From an uncultured Clostridia bacterium (GTDB lineage Bacteria > Bacillota > Clostridia > Oscillospirales > Acutalibacteraceae), in NCBI GenBank assembly GCA_905236975.1, contig CAJOQU010000077.1:1-6109 (forward strand): a stretch of 6,109 nt of DNA, in the 5' to 3' direction. The notes under the pieces were generated by a model. It saw only the letters and a program-made list of their open reading frames with translations, was not told the origin of the DNA and did no database searches. Of the stretch, positions 1 to 5,734 are shown piece by piece; the first letter of the stretch is position 1, and the number at the start of each line of letters is the position of its first letter. The translations under genes and the position numbers were made by a program.

Positions 1-964
1 GTTCGGCTTGCAAGCGTTTATCCTCTTCTTCGGATTTGCCGCGCGGGCGGGTACCCGCCAACGGAAAGGTATGTAAAACGCCGTTTTCCAGCTTGACCAG
101 CGTTTCGGGCGACGCGCCCGCCACTTCCACATCCGTGCCGGAAAAATAGAACATATACGGCGAGGGATTGATGGTGCGCAGCACCCGGTAGGTATTCAAC
201 AAACTGCCCTCAAACGGGGCGGACAAACGGTTTGAAAGCACAATTTGAAAAATCTCACCTTCCCGAATGCAATGCTTCGCTTTTTCCACCATGCCGCAAT
301 AGGTCTCGCGGTCGAAAAGAGGGGCAACCTCGCCCAATAGTCTGCCGCCGTGTTCGGTGGTCTTTTCACCCTGCCGCAGCAAGGCGGCCAGCTTTTGCAG
401 CTCTTCCCCGGCCTTACGGTACTCCTGCTCCAGATCGTGCAAGGGCATGTTCACGATCAACACAATTTTTTGCCGGAAATTATCAAAGGCAATGACTTTA
501 TCAAACAGCATCACGTCAACATCCTGAAAGGCCTCGGTATCCTCCGCACAGGTTCGTACCGCCGGTTCGCTGTAGCCCAGATAATCATACGAAAAATAGC
601 CGACCAGTCCCCCGGTGAAGGAGGACAGGCCCTCCAATCGCGGGCTGCGGTAATGGGACAAAAGCTCACGCAAAAATGAAGTGGGATCATCGGTTTTCAA
701 ATGGGTTTCACCCGCGGTCAACTGCCCGTTCACACAGGAAACAGACAGCTTCGGGTCATACCCTAAAAATGTGTAACGACCCCATTTTTCGTTTTGCTGA
801 GCAGATTCCAGCATGTAACAATGCGATGACGCATTTTTTAAAATTTTGACCGCCTCAATCGGGGTGCAAATGTCCGAAAGAATTTCACAGCTCACCGGCA
901 GCACATCGTACCGCCCGGTAGCCGCGATTGCTTTGACTTCATCAAAACATGGTCTTATGTTCAT
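1..964 (-). CDS. trpE: Anthranilate synthase component I (TrpE), 3' end cut off by the left window edge
   Basis: TrpE converts chorismate to anthranilate with ammonia supplied by the TrpG glutaminase, the first committed step of tryptophan synthesis in the cytoplasm. The first 321 residues (family length is about 490) are present and the frame is open to the edge. Visible features are the feedback-site LES motif at residues 52-54, GGLVGYFSYD at 118-127 in the N-terminal domain, and the start of the chorismate-binding domain at about residue 218 with EIFQIVLSNR. NPSPYMFY follows at 266-273 and AGTRPRG at 303-309. The LES and NPSPYM elements, which in TrpE bind inhibitory tryptophan, favour TrpE over PabB, and the tryptophan T-box upstream settles it. 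The ATG at 964-962 has GGAGGA at 971-976, spaced 6 nt. It is probably the first gene of a trp operon continuing left. Confidence 0.95.
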   Translation of the reverse strand, partial: MNIRPCFDEVKAIAATGRYDVLPVSCEILSDICTPIEAVKILKNASSHCYMLESAQQNEKWGRYTFLGYDPKLSVSCVNGQLTAGETHLKTDDPTSFLRELLSHYRSPRLEGLSSFTGGLVGYFSYDYLGYSEPAVRTCAEDTEAFQDVDVMLFDKVIAFDNFRQKIVLIVNMPLHDLEQEYRKAGEELQKLAALLRQGEKTTEHGGRLLGEVAPLFDRETYCGMVEKAKHCIREGEIFQIVLSNRLSAPFEGSLLNTYRVLRTINPSPYMFYFSGTDVEVAGASPETLVKLENGVLHTFPLAGTRPRGKSEEEDKRLQAE

Positions 965-994
965 GGTTATTCCTCCGTGGTTGACTGTCAAACG

Positions 995-1032
995 AAAAAA
1001 AACGTCCTTGACAGAATGATCTGTCAAGGACG
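995..1032 (-). terminator. T-box attenuator (rho-independent terminator) before trpE
   Basis: A perfect 12-bp stem (1021-1032 with 1003-1014) with a 6-nt loop is followed on the minus strand by eight U residues (1002-995). It lies between the T-box sequence and the trpE ribosome binding site, the expected place for the regulated terminator. The 5' arm of the stem contains CCTT, which can instead pair with the T-box AAGG to form the competing antiterminator. Confidence 0.95.
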
Positions 1033-1316
1033 AATAAATAACTTTATCCGCGGTGCCACCTTGCATTCACAGGCATGACCCTGTGCCCTTACGGGATACC
1101 AACATATCCCCCGGCAACTGACGTATGCCGACACGTTGCAGAATACTTTGCGCAAAACACAGCTGACGTTAAACGCATTTGACTGCACCCTCCGCGGTCC
1201 ATTTGACGATTTGTTTCTTACCTGCTTTCCAGCGCCGCAAGCTCTCTGTAAAGGCATGATCGCCGTTATCTCCGCATCAACGGTTTCAAATTCAATTAAG
1301 TACGAACTCGCCGTAC
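995..1316 (-). ncRNA. Tryptophan-specific T-box riboswitch leader of trpE
   Basis: T-box leaders read the charging state of a tRNA: uncharged tRNA stabilises an antiterminator and allows transcription of the gene. The hallmark T-box sequence AAGGTGGCACCGCGG is at 1062-1048. Stem I can be built from a basal helix (1286-1291 with 1177-1182), a GCGG/CCGC helix, and GGCGAT pairing with ATCGTC. These flank an internal loop containing AAATGGA, which puts the specifier codon UGG (Trp) at 1201-1199 followed by the usual purine. An AGAGAG element lies in the distal arm. Further hairpins are at 1093-1110 and 1068-1085 (6-bp stems), the latter in the Stem III position. The variable T-box base in UGGN is C, which pairs with the G discriminator of bacterial tRNA-Trp. 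Specifier and discriminator therefore agree. AAGG of the T-box can pair with CCTT at 1009-1006, which belongs to the terminator stem. The 5' end is inferred from the promoter. Confidence 0.95.
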
Positions 1317-1322
1317 AATGGT

Positions 1323-1351
1323 ATTATACTACGCACCTTTCAAGTTGTCAA
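1323..1351 (-). promoter_or_regulatory. Consensus sigma-A promoter of the trp T-box/trpE unit
   Basis: The -35 box TTGACA (1351-1346) and the -10 box TATAAT (1328-1323) both match the consensus exactly, with a 17-bp spacer. The transcription start should fall near 1316, giving a leader of about 350 nt before trpE. Such a strong core promoter fits a system controlled mainly by attenuation in the leader rather than by initiation. Confidence 0.93.
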
Positions 1352-1371
1352 TCATTTTTATTTATCAGGCG

Positions 1372-1405
1372 AAAAAATGCCCCCGTTGCCTTGTAAAGGC
1401 AACGG
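1372..1405 (-). terminator. Rho-independent terminator downstream of rhaA
   Basis: A perfect 10-bp stem (1396-1405 with 1383-1392) with a 3-nt loop begins 16 nt after the rhaA stop codon. After a 5-nt gap comes a run of six U (1377-1372). It separates rhaA from the trp promoter, whose -35 box starts only about 20 bp further on. Confidence 0.85.
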
Positions 1406-1421
1406 AGACTGAACATAAGAA

Positions 1422-2678
1422 TTAGGAATTGCGTTTGCTTAAAACATCCTGTTCGTATTGCTTGACCTCTTCGAACCATTCCGGTCCCGCAACAACACCG
1501 CAGGTTTTGCAATATTCCTCCCAAACATCACCAAAGGGCAGCATTTTGGCTTCCTCCTGCTTGACCATCAGTTCGGTGAATTTGCCTTCATCCTGCAATT
1601 TTTTCAGCTCGGCATTTGGCAGACACATTGCCTGCAAAAGAGCTTTCTGCCAGCTGCGGAAGCCGACTGTCCAGGCTGAAATACGGTTGATGCTGGCGTC
1701 AAAATAATCCAGCGCCATATACACGCGATCCAACGCGTCATTGCGGACGATCTCTTTCGCGATCTCGCGCGTTTCATCATCAAACAGCAGAACATGGTCG
1801 GAGTCCCAGCGAACGCCGCGGGTAATGTGCAGAGCCAACTCCGGGTAGAAGCAAAGCAAAGCCGAAATTTTGTCCGACACATACTCCTGCGGATGGTAGT
1901 GACCGTTATCCATCAGCGGAATACAGCCGTCGGTCGTGGCAGCCAGGCTTAAAGCGAATTCTGCACTGCCGGCGGTGAAGGATTCCACCCCGATACCGAA
2001 AACCTTGGATTCCACCGAAGGTTTGACTAACTTCTTATCAAACGGCTCGGACAAAATTTCCAGAATGGAATCTTTATACCGCATTCTCGGCCCTAAGCGG
2101 TCGGCCGGAATGTCTTTAAAACCGTCACCGGTCCAAATGTTCATTACGCAGGGCACGCCGGTCTCCTCGGCAAAATACTGCGAAATACGGATACAGGCTT
2201 TGCCGTGCTCGATCCAGAAATTGCGAACCGATTCATCGGGGCTTGAAAGGGTCAGACCGTCTTTCACCATGGGGTGTGAAAAGAAGGTGGGGTTAAAGTC
2301 GATACCCATGTTATGTTTTTTCGCAAAATTCACCCATTTTTTGAAATGCTTGGGCTCCAGCTTATCGCGATCAACAAACTCTCCGTCTTCAAAAATGGCG
2401 TAGCAGGCGTGCAAATTCAGCTTGGCTTTGCCCGGGCACAGCGAAATGACCTTTTCCATGTCGGCCATCAATTCGTCGGGTGTTGTGGCCTTGCCGGGGT
2501 AGTTGCCGGTGGTCATAATGCCGCCGCTCAAAGCGTCCTTACTGTCAAAGCCTTGAACGTCATCCCCTTGCCAGCAATGCAGGGAAACCGGGATGTTTTT
2601 CAACTTTGCAATTGCGGCGTCGGTATCAATCCCATATGCGGCATAGAGCTTTTTTGCTTCTTCATATCTTGACATCAT
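1422..2678 (-). CDS. rhaA: L-rhamnose isomerase
   Basis: RhaA (EC 5.3.1.14) interconverts L-rhamnose and L-rhamnulose, the first step of rhamnose catabolism, as a metal-dependent cytoplasmic TIM-barrel enzyme. The 418 residues match the usual length of about 419. HCWQGDDVQGF near residues 34-44 is a family hallmark. By recall of the E. coli enzyme, the structural metal ligands correspond to E223, D257, H284 and D324, and the catalytic metal ligands to H260, D292 and D294 (in WDSDH). K225 is the active-site lysine, so the active site looks intact. The frame opens with two ATGs: GGAGG at 2683-2687 lies 4 nt before the ATG at 2678 and 7 nt before the one at 2675, so the second may be the true start. 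It lies downstream of an AraC-type gene that may control it and is followed by a terminator. No rhamnulose kinase or aldolase gene is visible in the window. Confidence 0.97.
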   Translation of the reverse strand: MMSRYEEAKKLYAAYGIDTDAAIAKLKNIPVSLHCWQGDDVQGFDSKDALSGGIMTTGNYPGKATTPDELMADMEKVISLCPGKAKLNLHACYAIFEDGEFVDRDKLEPKHFKKWVNFAKKHNMGIDFNPTFFSHPMVKDGLTLSSPDESVRNFWIEHGKACIRISQYFAEETGVPCVMNIWTGDGFKDIPADRLGPRMRYKDSILEILSEPFDKKLVKPSVESKVFGIGVESFTAGSAEFALSLAATTDGCIPLMDNGHYHPQEYVSDKISALLCFYPELALHITRGVRWDSDHVLLFDDETREIAKEIVRNDALDRVYMALDYFDASINRISAWTVGFRSWQKALLQAMCLPNAELKKLQDEGKFTELMVKQEEAKMLPFGDVWEEYCKTCGVVAGPEWFEEVKQYEQDVLSKRNS

Positions 2679-2743
2679 AATGCCTCCGTATTATAAAAAT
2701 TATTACCATATCATACTGAACGGTTAAAACAGCCGGTAAGGGT

Positions 2744-2749
2744 ATTATA
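2744..2749 (-). promoter_or_regulatory. Candidate -10 box of a rhaA promoter
   Basis: TATAAT on the minus strand, about 65 bp before the rhaA start. No good -35 box sits 16-18 bp upstream: that position falls in the U-tract of the araC terminator-like hairpin. A good -10 with a poor -35 would suit a promoter needing an activator such as the neighbouring AraC-type protein, but this is inference. A second TATAAT at 2690-2695 lies too close to the ribosome binding site to serve rhaA. Confidence 0.45.
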
Positions 2750-2764
2750 TCGTATTTTCTTGCC

Positions 2765-2800
2765 AAAAAGAAGGACATGGCTTGCATAAAACAGTGTCCT
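2765..2800 (-). terminator. Weak terminator-like hairpin after the araC-type gene
   Basis: AGGACA (2800-2795) can pair with TGTCCT (2777-2772). The 17-nt region between them pairs poorly, and UCUUUUU follows (2771-2765). It begins 4 nt after the regulator's stop codon. The 6-bp stem is short, so termination may be partial and some readthrough into rhaA is possible. Confidence 0.5.
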
Positions 2801-2804
2801 GATT

Positions 2805-3767
2805 TTATTTAGTTTGTCTGCGATAGGTCTTGGGACTGACCCCGAATTTTTCGGTAAAAATACGATAAAAATAGCTGGTATTTTCATACCCGACCATGAC
2901 GATGATATCACTGACCGAAAGCGAAGTATTTTGAAGAAGATTCGCCGCTTTGGTAAGCCGCTTTTCCATTAAATGCTCTTTAAAGGTCTTTCCCGTGACC
3001 GATTTGACCGTACTGCTGACATAAGCCGGCGACACATTACAACGCGATGCCACATTGTTTAAGGACGCGGTGGCGTAATTCTCTTCAATTTCGGTCATGG
3101 CGGACATCACAATGGTATCGGCCACCGTGGCGGCTTCGCCGGTGATCAGGCGGTCGGTACAGCCGAGTAACTGTAAAAACAGCAACCCCATGGTGATCTG
3201 GTTGATATTACGGCGGTTGGGTTGTTTGTTGACCACGCTCCATATCAGGTTTTCCATCAAGTTCTGCACCGGCAGAACATCGGAGACATTGAAGTGCATA
3301 AAGGGAATTTCATGCCCGCGGCCGGTCAAACCCGAGAATATAAATTGGCTGATCTTATTGTCCGACCCAATCATTTCAATAGCGGTATTGAAAAACTGCG
3401 GCAGTACGATCAGGTTAATGGCAATATCGTCAAAACCGGCGGCCGACATTTCATGGCTGGCATGCTGATTCAAAAGCAACAACTCGCCGGTTTTCAACAT
3501 AATTTCGATTTCATCATCCACCACATGGCGCTGGGAACCGGAACACATGTAGATAATTTCCACATAGTTGTGGCTGTGGCGCGGAAAATCGATAAACCGA
3601 GTGCCCGGCCGAATGGTGAACAGTTTCCCGGACGATAGCAGCTTGTCGCTTTCTATGACCGAGGGCATATGATCGGAATAGATGCTCATATCCAGCTTTC
3701 CGCCGTTTAAAATATTTTGTTCTTCGTCGGTAATTTTGGATAATTGCTGTAACAGCTTATGATCCAT
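2805..3767 (-). CDS. AraC-family transcriptional regulator with N-terminal cupin, probable rhamnose regulator
   Basis: A 320-residue DNA-binding regulator. The N-terminal half has a cupin-like effector domain at about residues 47-115, with the FPRHSHNYVEIIYMCSG stretch at 61-77 typical of sugar-sensing AraC proteins. The C-terminal 100 residues form a double helix-turn-helix. The first HTH is around SLNNVASRCNVSPAYVSS (235-252). The second is around SVSDIIVMVGYENTSYFYRIF (284-304), followed by the FGVSPKTYRR signature. The ATG at 3767 is chosen because AGAGGGGAG lies just upstream (3771-3779). A longer open frame to 3872 would overlap rnhA and has no such site. It sits 23 nt after the rnhA stop and directly upstream of rhaA on the same strand. 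Control of rhaA by rhamnose is inferred from position only; the ligand cannot be read from the sequence. Confidence 0.9.
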   Translation of the reverse strand: MDHKLLQQLSKITDEEQNILNGGKLDMSIYSDHMPSVIESDKLLSSGKLFTIRPGTRFIDFPRHSHNYVEIIYMCSGSQRHVVDDEIEIMLKTGELLLLNQHASHEMSAAGFDDIAINLIVLPQFFNTAIEMIGSDNKISQFIFSGLTGRGHEIPFMHFNVSDVLPVQNLMENLIWSVVNKQPNRRNINQITMGLLFLQLLGCTDRLITGEAATVADTIVMSAMTEIEENYATASLNNVASRCNVSPAYVSSTVKSVTGKTFKEHLMEKRLTKAANLLQNTSLSVSDIIVMVGYENTSYFYRIFTEKFGVSPKTYRRQTK

Positions 3768-3790
3768 AAGCTCCCCTCTTTTCCAATACC

Positions 3791-4228
3791 TTATTTCAGA
3801 TTTTGGTAATATGCTACCGCTAAGCGGTCGCACCGCTCGTTTTCGGGGTGACCGGCGTGACCCTTGACCCATTCGATCGAAACCTGATGCCGGTCAAGCA
3901 AAGGCAGCAGACGCTCCCAAAGATCAACGTTTAAGGCGGGCTTTTTATCGGCCTTTTTCCATCCGTTTTTGCGCCAGGATTCCACCCAGCCCTTTTGAAT
4001 GGAATCCGCCACATATTTGGAATCGGTCACCAAGCGAACCTCGCAAGGTTCTTTCAAGGACTCCAGCCCCATAATGACGGCGGTCAACTCCATACGGTTG
4101 TTGGTGGTGTTATTTTCACCGCCGCATAATTCTTTTTCGTGCCGTCCGAAACGCAGCACACAGCCCCAGCCGCCGGGACCGGGATTGCCCGAACACGCGC
4201 CGTCGGTAAATAGTTCAACCTTTTTCAT
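3791..4228 (-). CDS. rnhA: Ribonuclease HI
   Basis: RNase HI cleaves the RNA strand of RNA:DNA hybrids, removing R-loops and helping to remove primers and misincorporated ribonucleotides. The 145 residues are close to the 155 of E. coli RNase HI. FTDGACSGNPGPGG starts at residue 7, and the catalytic carboxylates are D9, E47 and D69 (in VTDSKYV) with D134. The flexible-loop histidine is H124 in VKGHAGHPENERCD. The tryptophan-rich basic segment around 81-92 (WVESWRKNGWKK) corresponds to the substrate-binding handle, so this is a type 1 enzyme with an intact active site. The start lies 3 nt beyond the lexA stop and has no clear ribosome binding site, which suggests translational coupling to lexA. 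Coexpression with lexA is implied. Confidence 0.97.
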   Translation of the reverse strand: MKKVELFTDGACSGNPGPGGWGCVLRFGRHEKELCGGENNTTNNRMELTAVIMGLESLKEPCEVRLVTDSKYVADSIQKGWVESWRKNGWKKADKKPALNVDLWERLLPLLDRHQVSIEWVKGHAGHPENERCDRLAVAYYQNLK

Positions 4229-4231
4229 AAA

Positions 4232-4819
4232 TCAATAGCGCCGGTAACAACCGACAACCTTGCCGAGAATCTGCGGCTCATCGGGATAAATCGGAGAATA
4301 ATCGGGATTTTCGGGCATAAAGACCACCCGACCGTCCTCATACAGCAGACGTTTGACGGTGGCGCTGTCGCCGTCCATCCCAACCACGATATCGCCGCTT
4401 TCATAATAGGCGTCCTTATCGGCAATGATGATGTCGCCGTCTAAAATACCGGCGTCCCGCATGCTGAGACCCTCGACCCGCAAAGCAAAAAGCCCATCGG
4501 AGTCCCGCGTGGGGTAAGGAATGTAATCTTCAATATCCTGCACCGCTAAAATGGGCTGCCCCGCCGTGATTTTGCCCAAGACGGGCACCATGGAGGAGTC
4601 ATATTCCATATCCAGCCGGATGTCACGCGAGTTTCTGGAGCGGCGAACAATGTAGCCCTTTTGCTCGAGCGAGTTTAATACGGCGTGTGCCGTTGAGGTG
4701 GAGGGAATGCCGGTGGCGTTGCAGATCTCCCGCACCGTGGGCGGCAGGCCTGTGGACAATTCTTTCACCAAAAAGGCATATACTTTTTGCTCTTTTTCGC
4801 TTAAAGGCGGCTTTGACAT
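4232..4819 (-). CDS. lexA: LexA repressor of the SOS response
   Basis: LexA represses DNA-damage genes and inactivates itself by RecA*-stimulated self-cleavage. The 195-residue product has a winged-helix DNA-binding domain at about 1-70, with PPTVREICNATGIPSTSTAHAV in the HTH region (26-47). A C-terminal S24-type peptidase domain follows. The Ala-Gly cleavage bond is A86-G87 in GKITAGQPI. The nucleophile is S119 in VEGLSMRD and the general base is K156 in SATVKRL. The 37-residue Ser-Lys spacing is the same as in E. coli LexA (S119/K156). The ATG at 4819 is preferred because GGGAG at 4832-4828 lies 8 nt upstream and the family N-terminus fits there. Longer in-frame starts would read through the promoter and operator. 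rnhA follows after 3 nt, so the two are probably cotranscribed. Confidence 0.97.
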   Translation of the reverse strand: MSKPPLSEKEQKVYAFLVKELSTGLPPTVREICNATGIPSTSTAHAVLNSLEQKGYIVRRSRNSRDIRLDMEYDSSMVPVLGKITAGQPILAVQDIEDYIPYPTRDSDGLFALRVEGLSMRDAGILDGDIIIADKDAYYESGDIVVGMDGDSATVKRLLYEDGRVVFMPENPDYSPIYPDEPQILGKVVGCYRRY

Positions 4820-4834
4820 GACCAAGGCTCCCAT

Positions 4835-4848
4835 CGAACATTTATTTG
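4835..4848 (-). promoter_or_regulatory. Imperfect Gram-positive SOS box (LexA operator) upstream of lexA
   Basis: CGAACATTTATTTG (plus-strand reading) resembles the Firmicute LexA site CGAACNNNNGTTYG with one deviation, A for G at the first base of the second half. It covers the predicted transcription start of lexA (about 4847) and lies 16 bp before the start codon, a natural place for autorepression. The mismatch suggests a weak site, which is common for lexA's own operator. Confidence 0.6.
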
Positions 4849-5234
4849 CGATTATTATACACTTTTTTCCTTTCCTTCGCAACCCCTTTTACAAAAATTT
4901 CTTTGATTCCCGCCGCAATCAAAAATACCCCGAACAATTTTGCGGTCCATTGACCGCCCAAAGCGTCGGCAAGCCACAGTCCTACCGCCGATCCCGCCAG
5001 GCCGGACAGTGAAATTTTAAGCACCATTTTCCACTGGATAAGCCGTTTCGCCGCATAAACCGTAACCGCGGCGGCCGCAATGGGTAAAAAGAAAAGCAGG
5101 TTGATCCCCTGTGCCTGTAATTGCGGTACATCGGTGCAAAGCGACAGGTATAAAATCAGCACCGCGCCGCCGCCAAGTCCCATTGCCCCCAAAAGACCGG
5201 ATAACAGCCCTGCCAGCAGGGCGATGCCGCTCAT
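4842..5234 (-). CDS. TauE/SafE-family membrane protein, second half-size subunit
   Basis: TauE/SafE proteins are integral membrane carriers proposed to export sulfite, sulfoacetate or related organic anions. This 130-residue product is half the usual size of about 250. It starts with a hydrophobic helix bearing the family repeat motif (LLSGLLGAMGLGGGAVLI). Further hydrophobic segments cover about 40-60 (INLLFFLPIAAAAVTVY), 70-90 (ISLSGLAGSAVGLWLADAL) and 97-110, so about four membrane spans with a basic tail. The ATG at 5234 overlaps the stop of the preceding gene as ATGA and has no strong ribosome binding site, so it is probably translated by coupling. An in-frame extension to 5321 would overlap the preceding gene and is rejected. 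Substrate unknown. Confidence 0.88.
   Translation of the reverse strand: MSGIALLAGLLSGLLGAMGLGGGAVLILYLSLCTDVPQLQAQGINLLFFLPIAAAAVTVYAAKRLIQWKMVLKISLSGLAGSAVGLWLADALGGQWTAKLFGVFLIAAGIKEIFVKGVAKERKKVYNNRK
4854..4882 (-). promoter_or_regulatory. lexA promoter
   Basis: The -35 box TTGCGA (4882-4877, 4 of 6 consensus bases) and the -10 box TATAAT (4859-4854) are separated by 17 bp. The start would fall near 4847, giving a leader of about 28 nt. The promoter lies wholly inside the last codons of the upstream TauE-type gene, and the SOS-like site follows directly. Confidence 0.8.
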
Positions 5235-5587
5235 GAAGCGAGCAGGCGAACGCCTGCGTAAACCATCAACGCGCCAAACAGCTTTTTTAACCATTCGGCT
5301 GATATTTTTTTCATCAGCCATGTGCCGAGCAGCGCACCAAGCAGTCCTGTGGGAATATACCCCACAGCTTCAGAAAATGGCAAAATTCCCTGCCGCCAAT
5401 ATAAAATGACGCTGAGTGCCGTAATGGGCAGAATAATCGCCACCGCGTTAATATGCGCTTGCTTTTGCTCGAAGCCGACCTGTTTTAAAAGCGGAACAGC
5501 AATCATACCGCCGCCCGCTCCTAAAAGTCCGTTGATCACGCCAATGCAAAAACCGAAAGTAACTGACAATACATTTTGTTTTTTCAT
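5231..5587 (-). CDS. TauE/SafE-family membrane protein, first half-size subunit
   Basis: A 118-residue half-size TauE/SafE protein with the family repeat GVINGLLGAGGGMIAVPLL at about residues 16-34. Hydrophobic spans follow at about 45-63 (AVAIILPITALSVILYW), 73-92 (AVGYIPTGLLGALLGTWLM) and 100-117, about four in all. Together with the following gene it reproduces the two-repeat architecture of a full-length carrier, so the two probably form a heteromeric transporter. The ATG at 5587 is preferred, with GGTGAGAG at 5597-5590 as a ribosome binding site. A GTG at 5596, three codons upstream, would sit within that site. The stop overlaps the next start by 4 nt. Export of sulfite or another small anion is family-level inference. 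Confidence 0.88.
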   Translation of the reverse strand: MKKQNVLSVTFGFCIGVINGLLGAGGGMIAVPLLKQVGFEQKQAHINAVAIILPITALSVILYWRQGILPFSEAVGYIPTGLLGALLGTWLMKKISAEWLKKLFGALMVYAGVRLLAS

Positions 5588-5597
5588 AACTCTCACC

Positions 5598-5611
5598 GAT
5601 ACTATTGTATC
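5598..5611. promoter_or_regulatory. Short palindrome upstream of the TauE pair, possible operator
   Basis: GATAC-4 nt-GTATC is a perfect inverted repeat just before the ribosome binding site of the first TauE gene. On the minus strand it is flanked by two copies of ATCGG set 15 bp apart. A TACAAT within it resembles a -10 box, but a start there would leave almost no leader and no -35 is seen. It could be an operator, a small hairpin in the leader, or chance. Confidence 0.3.
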
Positions 5612-5683
5612 CGATGAAAACGTGTTTACTATTTGAAAATGAGCATCGACTATCTATGGGGTATTTTATAACGTGCACAACAA

Positions 5684-5719
5684 ACCTCCCGTCGAATACG
5701 TTTGTTTTCGACGGGAGGT
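5684..5719 (-). terminator. Terminator hairpin downstream of the P-type ATPase gene
   Basis: A 13-bp perfect stem (5707-5719 with 5684-5696) with a 10-nt loop begins 15 nt after the ATPase stop. The lower stem is GC-rich (CCTCCCGTCG). The following U-tract is weak (UUGUUGU), so termination rests mainly on stem strength. Confidence 0.75.
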
Positions 5720-5734
5720 ATTCTTTTCGGAAAC

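Noticed and set aside
350..679. 109-codon plus-strand open frame opposite trpE
   Set aside because: Antisense shadow of trpE, whose motifs are continuous through this stretch on the minus strand.
1024..1257. 77-codon minus-strand open frame in the trp leader
   Set aside because: It overlaps Stem I, the T-box sequence and the terminator stem, all explained by RNA structure. A leader peptide is not needed in T-box control.
1936..2403. 155-codon plus-strand open frame inside rhaA
   Set aside because: It lies wholly antisense to a clear L-rhamnose isomerase gene, has no recognisable domain, and its composition is what the reverse frame of rhaA gives.
2717..2738. Possible catabolite repression (cre) site upstream of rhaA
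   Set aside because: Aligned to TGNAANCGNTNNCA in both orientations, the central CG cannot be matched together with the flanking TG and CA.
3768..3872. N-terminal extension of the AraC-type protein into rnhA
   Set aside because: The extra 35 residues are arginine-rich, unlike the family, and come from the overlapping rnhA frame. A good ribosome binding site supports the start at 3767.
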